Source of the DNA: Ligustrum vulgare
Taxonomy: Eukaryota > Streptophyta > Magnoliopsida > Lamiales > Oleaceae
NCBI GenBank assembly: GCA_963555705.1
Contig: OY743170.1
Location: forward strand, 31,695,362 to 31,759,361
DNA length: 64,000 bases
Direction: 5' to 3'
The position numbers and the translations under genes are program-made. The notes beneath the pieces were generated by a model. It ran no database searches. It was not told the DNA's origin and saw nothing but the letters and a program-made list of their open reading frames with translations. Below are positions 58,134 through 64,000 of the stretch, in pieces (position 1 is the first letter of the stretch; each line of letters starts with the position of its first letter).

Positions 58134-61100
58134 ATGGATCGAAATTGGATACGTAATCCGGATAGAACTAGTGTTGAATATTTGTCGGGAATTGAAGAGT
58201 TTGTTAAAGTTGCAAGGAACCATGTTAATCATCGAGGGCATTCTGCCTGCCCATGCCAGAAGTGTAATAATTGCTCTTAGAGGCCAGTTAGTGAAATTCG
58301 ACAACACTTGCTAATGTATGGAATGTCATATAACTACACTAAATGGACTCGCCATGGCGAACGACTTGGAGATACATCATGGTCCTCAAATGCTAACTTG
58401 TCTTCCATCTCGAGTCCGAGAGATGATATTGATTGTGATAATGATCAAGTAATGAATATAATGAAGGATGCATATTCATATGCCTCTCACCATGACAAGC
58501 AAAATATTTTAGAGAAAGATGATGTGTATCTTAATGATGATACATTAGGGGACAATCATACGTTGAATATGAATGAGGAAGAGTTTCAAAAGTATGAACG
58601 GTTATTGAAAGAAGCACAAAAAGAACTTTATCCTGGTTGCGAAGATTTTTCTGTACTAACAGCGATTGTGGAGTTGATGCAGTTGAAGGTGAAGAATCTA
58701 ATGACTAACAAATGCTTCGATGAGCTTATGGGCATCTTGAAGAGAATGCTTCCGAAAGGAAATCAGTTTCCGCCTACTCATCGACATGCTCATAAGGTTT
58801 TGAAAGATCTCGGTCTGGGTTACGAAAAGATACATGCATGTAAATATGATTGTGCTCTAATTTACAAGGAAAATGAAGGATTAGATAAGTGTCCTGTTTG
58901 TGATGAGCCTAGGTATCAAAATAGTTGTGGAGTAAAGCAAAATATTCCTCAAAAAGTGTTGCGTTATTTCCCTCTAAAGCCGAGATTGCAGCGGCTATAC
59001 ATGTCGATGCATACGGCTAATCATATGAAATGGCACAAGGATGGGCGTGTTGATGATGGTGAGATGAGACATCCAGCAGACACAGTTGCGTGGAAGGATT
59101 TTGATAAGATGTACCCTGATTTTGCAGCAGATTCCAAAAACATAAGGTTAGGACTTGCGACTGATGGTTTTAATCCATTTAGTGATATGAACAAACCATA
59201 TAGTATGTGGCCAGTGGTCGTTGTTCCTTACAATTTGCCCCCTTGGATGTGCATGAAAAAAGAATTCTCCATGCTAACTTTGTTAATTCCAGGTAAGAAT
59301 AAACCCGGTAAGGATATTGATGTTTATTTGCGCCCTCTAATTGATGAACTAAAAGAGTTGTGGGAAATTGGGGTGCATACCTATGATAAAGGGACTAATA
59401 CCACATTTAACTTGCGGGCTGCAGTATTGTGGACAATTAATGATTTTCCTGCTTATGAAAACTTGTCCGGGTGGAGTACTAAGGGTTATAATGCTTGCCC
59501 TGGATGTAATGATGATGGAACATCTGAATGGTTCAGTGATAAGGTTAGCTATATGGGGCATCGACGATGGTTGTCGTGGGATCATGTATGGTGCACAATT
59601 ATGGAGTCTTTTGATGGCAAAACAGAATTTCGTGCGAGACCTAGGCAATTATCTGGTGATGAAATTTTGTCTCAAGTAGAAAACATAAACTTTGGTCAGA
59701 TTGGTAAACATCCTAATAATCCAAACAAAAATAAGAAGAGGACACCTGAAGAACGAAATTGGACGAAAAAGAGTATATTCTTTGAGTTAGAGTATTGGTC
59801 AAAGTTAAAAATTAGGCATAACCTAGATGTCATGCACATTGAGAAGAATGTTAGTGACATTATTATTGGCACTATATTGGGTATAGAGGGAAAATCAAAA
59901 GACACAATCAAAGCTCGCCAAGATTTGGAAGCCCTTGGAATAAAAAAATCGTTATGGTTAAAAAGGAATGGAGATAAGTGGGTTAAGGGCCATCCTTTTT
60001 TCACTATGAAGCCAAGTTCAAAAAAAGAATTCCTTCAGTTTTTGAAATCTGTAAAATATCCCGATGGCTATGCTGCTAATGTTTCAAGAAATGTGGTAGT
60101 CGAAACTGGAAAAATCTCTGGATTGAAGAGTCATGACCATCATGTGTTATTCCAGCAAATACTTCCTATAGGCATTCGAAAATATTTGCCGAAGGAAGTA
60201 GTTGAGCCTATTGTTCTGTTATCCATTTTTTTCCAACAGTTATGTGCGAAAACGTTACGTATGGAGGACATTGAGAGGTTAGAGAAGGACATTGTATTCA
60301 TATTGTGCAAGTTCGAACAGATATTTCCACCAGCTTTCTTTGTTTCAATGATTCATTTGATGGTACATTTACCTGAAGAGGCAAAACTTGCAGGTCCTGT
60401 GAGTTATCGATGGATGTACCCAGTAGAAAGGTACATATTTATTGTCATTTATTTTATGTTTCTATGCTAGTACTAATTAGATAAACAACATGTCCAATAA
60501 TATTTATTCATTTGTAGAATGTTGGGCATGTATAAAAAATATGTCCGAAATCGTGCTCGACCTGAGGGATCCATAGCGGAGGCATATATTGCTCGTGAAT
60601 CTCTCACTTTTTGTTCTATGTATCTTCGAAATGTTGAGACACCTTTTAATCGACCTGAGAGAAACTACGATGGTGGCTCTAGACAAGAAAAACTTTCAGT
60701 TTTTTCCCAAGTCGCACGACCATTTATGAGTAGCTCAAGTATTCCCTTCACGAAGGATGGCATGGAGACTGCTCAGTGGTTCATTTTGAACAATTGTGAT
60801 GAGATTCTTCCTTTTCTAATGTAAGTAGATTATATCTATGTTCCGCTAAAGTTAATTCTCTCCACATGCCTATTTACATGTAGTATAAATATTCACTTGT
60901 TACAGTGAACATGAGGAGAAGATAAAACACGAAAGTAGTGTGAATGTACAAACTAAGCATAGGAAATTGTTTCCTAGCTGGTTTCGCGAACGTGTAAGTC
61001 ATTCTTTAGTTGTAATGAGCTTCATAATTTTTGTGCATCATAGTCATTTGTACTTAATTTTTCTTGATGTTTTAATCTAAAATTAGGTGAGAAGTTTAGG

Positions 61101-61561
61101 GCAACAAAATCACCTTTGTACAATGATGAACTATTTGAGTTAGCAAGAGGTCCTCTTCGAGCTGAAACTTACCAGGGTTGTATTGTGAATGGAGTAAAGT
61201 TTGTAGTTGTTGAACGAGATGACAAACTGGCCACGCAGAATAGTGACGTTTATGTCCCCGAAAATCATGATACTGATAATTTAGACTTCTATGGAAAGTT
61301 GACAAGTGTGGTTGAATTGCTGTATAGGCACCGCTACAAGGTCGTTCTACTCAAGTGTCATTGGTTTAATACGAACCCTCATAAGATAGGATCTATTAAA
61401 GTTGATTACCAGTTGAAATCTGTGAACACTAGTACTCGGTGGTACGATAGTGATCCTTATATTCTTGCAACAATGGCAAAACAAGTATTTTATGTGAACG
61501 ACCCCAAAGCTGGTGGTGAGTGGAAAGTAGTTCAAAGGATGGATCATAGGAATATATATAA
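58134..61561 (+). pseudogene. tnp2: CACTA transposase, tnp2-type, nearly intact but broken
   Basis: The product cuts and pastes the element by acting on its CACTA ends. ATG 58134 opens the transposase-associated N-terminal domain (MDRNWIRNP; zinc-type CPCQKCNNC). A TAG at 58278-58280 interrupts it at codon 49. The same frame then runs to 60430 with the tnp2 core (DKCPVCDEPRY, LYMSMHTANHMKWHKDG, LGLATDGFNPF, CPGCNDDGTSEWF and NLDVMHIEKNV). Inferred exons: 58134-60430, 60518-60820 (YPVER joins MLGMYKKYVRNRARPEGSIA), 60906-60993 and 61088 onward. The last starts out of frame: one base appears to be missing near 61098 before NDELFELARGPL. The C-terminal DUF4216-like part (FKCRWF-type LLKCHWFNTN, then MAKQVFYVNDP) is cut at 61561 by a gypsy LTR. 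There are therefore three lesions: a nonsense codon, a probable frameshift and the insertion. Confidence 0.92.
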
Positions 61562-63964
61562 TGTAACGCCCCGAATTCCGCGGAGCCCGGGACGCCACTT
61601 CGTCCTTTAAAACTGACTTTATTGCGGAGAATAAATTTAATTCAAAGCATCACATTCATCATTTGAAAACTTCAGCGGAAATTTGATTAATTTAAATATA
61701 AAACAATTCATAAAACTTGTGTCTCAATTATTTAAATGAAATTAACGATAAATAATTTAACGAGTAACATTCGTAAAATTGTCTAATAACATCATCATTT
61801 ATTTAATTTGCCACCGCTCCATTTCATTCGCCGCCTTCTCCGAGATCTGCAGAAACTGTTAAAATAATGGAATGAGTATTTCGAAAAATACTCAGTAGAC
61901 TCATCGCCAATAATTAATTTACAGAATAATTGAACACGTAATTATGCAATCATATAGTGACATCATCATCATATTATTGGGCTATTTTATTTTCAAAATC
62001 AAGGCTCGTAAAATCATAGGGTGTGGGTAGTCTCGTCTCGTGCACTTAATGCACATAAGTTATGCATAACATCATCATTTCTCATTTATCTCATAAGAGA
62101 TATTCTTTTCTCGTCTCATGCATCAAAGCATGTAAATCACTTAATTTCACATAAGACATGCAATTATAATTTAAACTAATTAATGGGGGCTAGTCTACCT
62201 TAAATCACGAGTCTGAAAGTTGAGCAAGAAAGTTCACGTTGTTCTTCTAAATGTCCAAGCGCCTCGTCTAGCATAACTTAAAATAATAAATCCAATTTAA
62301 TACTCTAACTGATTTAAATGACTTTGAACTTTAAGGACTGAAATGATTATTTTAAAACTTGGGGGACTAAAATGAATCTTTGAAAGTTGAGGGAGTAAAG
62401 ATAAATATTTGCAAAACTTTAGAGTTGAATAAAATATTTCAAAAACTGTAGGGACTGAATAATAATGTATTAAAATCAATGGACTGAATTAGAAAACTTT
62501 TCAAAAAGTTAAGGACCGACAAGAAATATTTTGAAACTGGAATTTAAACGTTTAAAATTAAAAGGACTGAAATAAATGAGTTTAAAAGATGGGGATTAAG
62601 GGGCGAACAAAAAACATTTTTCAAAGCAGAGGACCGAAATAACTATTCTCAAAAGCTGGGGACTAAAAGGCAAAACTTAAAAATCAAATTATAAAACAAA
62701 ACAATCCCTTTTCTCTCCTATTTCGATCCAAACCAGAGAGAAGAGAGATGGGCGGTCTGCAGAGGAGAGAAACGAGAGAGTGAGGTTGGGGACAAATCGC
62801 CGGTGACTTCACCGGCGTTTGCAGGCGGTGACGCTGCCTTCGAGGGGCGGCGATGGCGGCAGGTGTAGGGACGAAAGAAGAAGGAGAGTTGGGTGATTTT
62901 GGGTGCTGGACCCCCCGAGGCTGGGTTCAAGTGTTTTAGGGAGGTTTCGATTCCGGCAATGAAGGTAAGTAATTGGGCTATTTTATTCTTGGTTTATGGT
63001 TTGATTTGGGGTTGATTTTGGATGTGGGCAGCAGTGGTGATTTTCTTTTTTCGAATTTGTGGAGGCGGCTTGAGCGATTTGTGCGTTGGTGTGGTGTCAT
63101 TGTAGTGGAGTGAGGGTGGCGGTGAAGGTGGTAGCTGCGGGTTTTTGATTTTGATTTGGATATATTTGGGGTGAATTTGTTGGAGGAACACAGGCGGCCA
63201 GCGGTGTTTTGGGTAGTGGCAGTGGCCAGTCGAGGTGCTGATGATGATGATGATTCCAAATGGTGGTACTGTGGTGATTATGATTTCAGTTGGCTATGGT
63301 GGTGAACATAGGGCAGTAGCGATTGACGTGGTGAAGATGGCTGTCGGCGGTGGATGCAGACAGTGGTGTTTGGCTCTGTGTTAGATTGGTTTTGGTTGGG
63401 ATGTAGTATGTGTGTCGCCGTGAATATACTGAGAGAAATGAAAGTATACCTTGCTGGAGGTCGTTTGCGTGAATGCAAGAGATAGGGATCCAATTAATAG
63501 TTGATTTAGGTGTTAAACATGGTAGTTTAGGTTAAATCTTGATTTATGGAAAACTTGCAAGAATTTTGGAAATAAGTATCGATATTGTAAGGAATGACTT
63601 GGGGAGGAAGAAGCTGTTGAATTGGTTGGACCAAGAATTTGACTGGTAAAAACATTTGGGCTCGATAAGTTGGGTTGTTAAAAGGGCTTGAATGATCGAT
63701 AAAACATTTGAGCTCGAGATGTTGGATTGGATTAAAACAGTTGAAATTTGGACTTAATATAATTAAAGCTTGGGCTTTGAAAATAAACTGTGATATTGAA
63801 ATAAATTTGATAAGAATTAAAATTTGATTAAGTATTTGAATAAATTAAATATTCCACTTAACTGGCTAGATGAAAATGTGTTTAAAATAAATAGGTAAAG
63901 TCGTAGCGACACGTTTTAGATAATATTTATTTAAATAAGTCATGGAAAATTCTTGGTCGCTACA
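61562..63964 (-). mobile_element. 3' LTR of a Tekay/Del-like gypsy element that extends beyond the window
   Basis: It starts TGTAACGCCCCGAATTCCG and ends CTTGGTCGCTACA, the same family as the solo LTR at 23737-26336. It interrupts the CACTA transposase, and TATAA (61557-61561) is the expected left target copy. It has the same degenerate GGACTAAAATGA repeats (about 62320-62670) and a GGTGGT-rich zone (about 63000-63400) that yields chance minus ORFs. The element reads on the minus strand, so this is its 3' LTR. Confidence 0.93.
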
Positions 63965-64000
63965 ACCCTACCACCTTAAAATAATTTCGTCCTCGAAATT
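63965..64000 (-). other. Polypurine tract and internal start of the Tekay/Del-like element
   Basis: The minus strand reads AATTTCGAGGACGAAATTAT and then AAGGTGGTAGGGT directly before the LTR. This arrangement is typical of Tekay/Del chromoviruses and fixes the orientation. Confidence 0.85.

Larger units (their letters stand above)
54997..61561 (+). mobile_element. CACTA (En/Spm-like) DNA transposon, 5' part
   Basis: It starts with the terminal motif CACTACAAGAAAA, typical of CACTA elements, inside the right LTR of Copia-2. The first 400 bp hold subterminal repeats. A tnp2-type transposase with introns begins at 58134. The element is interrupted at 61561/61562 by a Tekay/Del-like gypsy insertion, and its 3' end lies outside the window. 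Confidence 0.92.

Overview
This window reads as plant nuclear DNA, most likely from a eudicot. It is AT-rich and dominated by nested transposable elements of angiosperm type: Ty1/copia, Ty3/gypsy, CACTA, hAT, a Mutator-like foldback and small MITEs. One intron-bearing host gene is clear. Nothing bacterial, organellar or viral was recognised. The species cannot be named from the sequence.

Layout. 1-2790 is LTR-like DNA containing a 50-bp minisatellite. 3040-3621 is an unassigned ORF or gene fragment. 3746-10420 is a decayed minus-strand copia element (Copia-1), split by a gypsy-type solo LTR (6904-8382). 10421-11209 and 15619-16775 are two halves of one older gag-like gene, separated by a complete LTR element without RT or integrase (11215-15618, TSD CATCC). 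One LTR of that element carries a hAT insertion (11825-13196), and the other LTR preserves the empty site. 16776-17300 may be the LTR of the older element. 17301-20021 is intergenic. The host gene, Mediator subunit 26-like, has nine exons at 20022-22762. 23724-27059 is a hAT element holding a 2.6-kb solo LTR. 30546-32380 is a 1.8-kb inverted-repeat foldback with a 10-bp TSD.

From about 32.4 kb to the right edge there is one multi-level nest. A plus-strand copia element (Copia-2, about 32391-54996) is interrupted by a related solo LTR (32639-34164) and by a 16.3-kb minus-strand gypsy element (35582-51887, TSD CTTGA). That gypsy element is interrupted in gag by a plus-strand gypsy element (42455-50562), which carries its own solo LTR (47437-48830). 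A deletion fused the right ends of the two gypsy elements at 50562/50563. The right LTR of Copia-2 took a Harbinger-like MITE and then a CACTA element (from 54997). The tnp2-like transposase of the CACTA element is cut at 61561 by a Tekay/Del-like gypsy element that leaves the window on the right.

Apart from the Mediator gene, every long coding region is a transposon gene, nearly all visibly broken. The most notable points are: two gypsy elements that carry gag-protease only yet share a conserved non-coding 3' module; the foldback hairpin; exact target-site duplications that allow the insertions to be ordered in time; and a CACTA transposase broken by few visible lesions. Coordinates of LTRs and TSDs were read by eye. 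Exon borders were inferred from splice consensus and reading frame.
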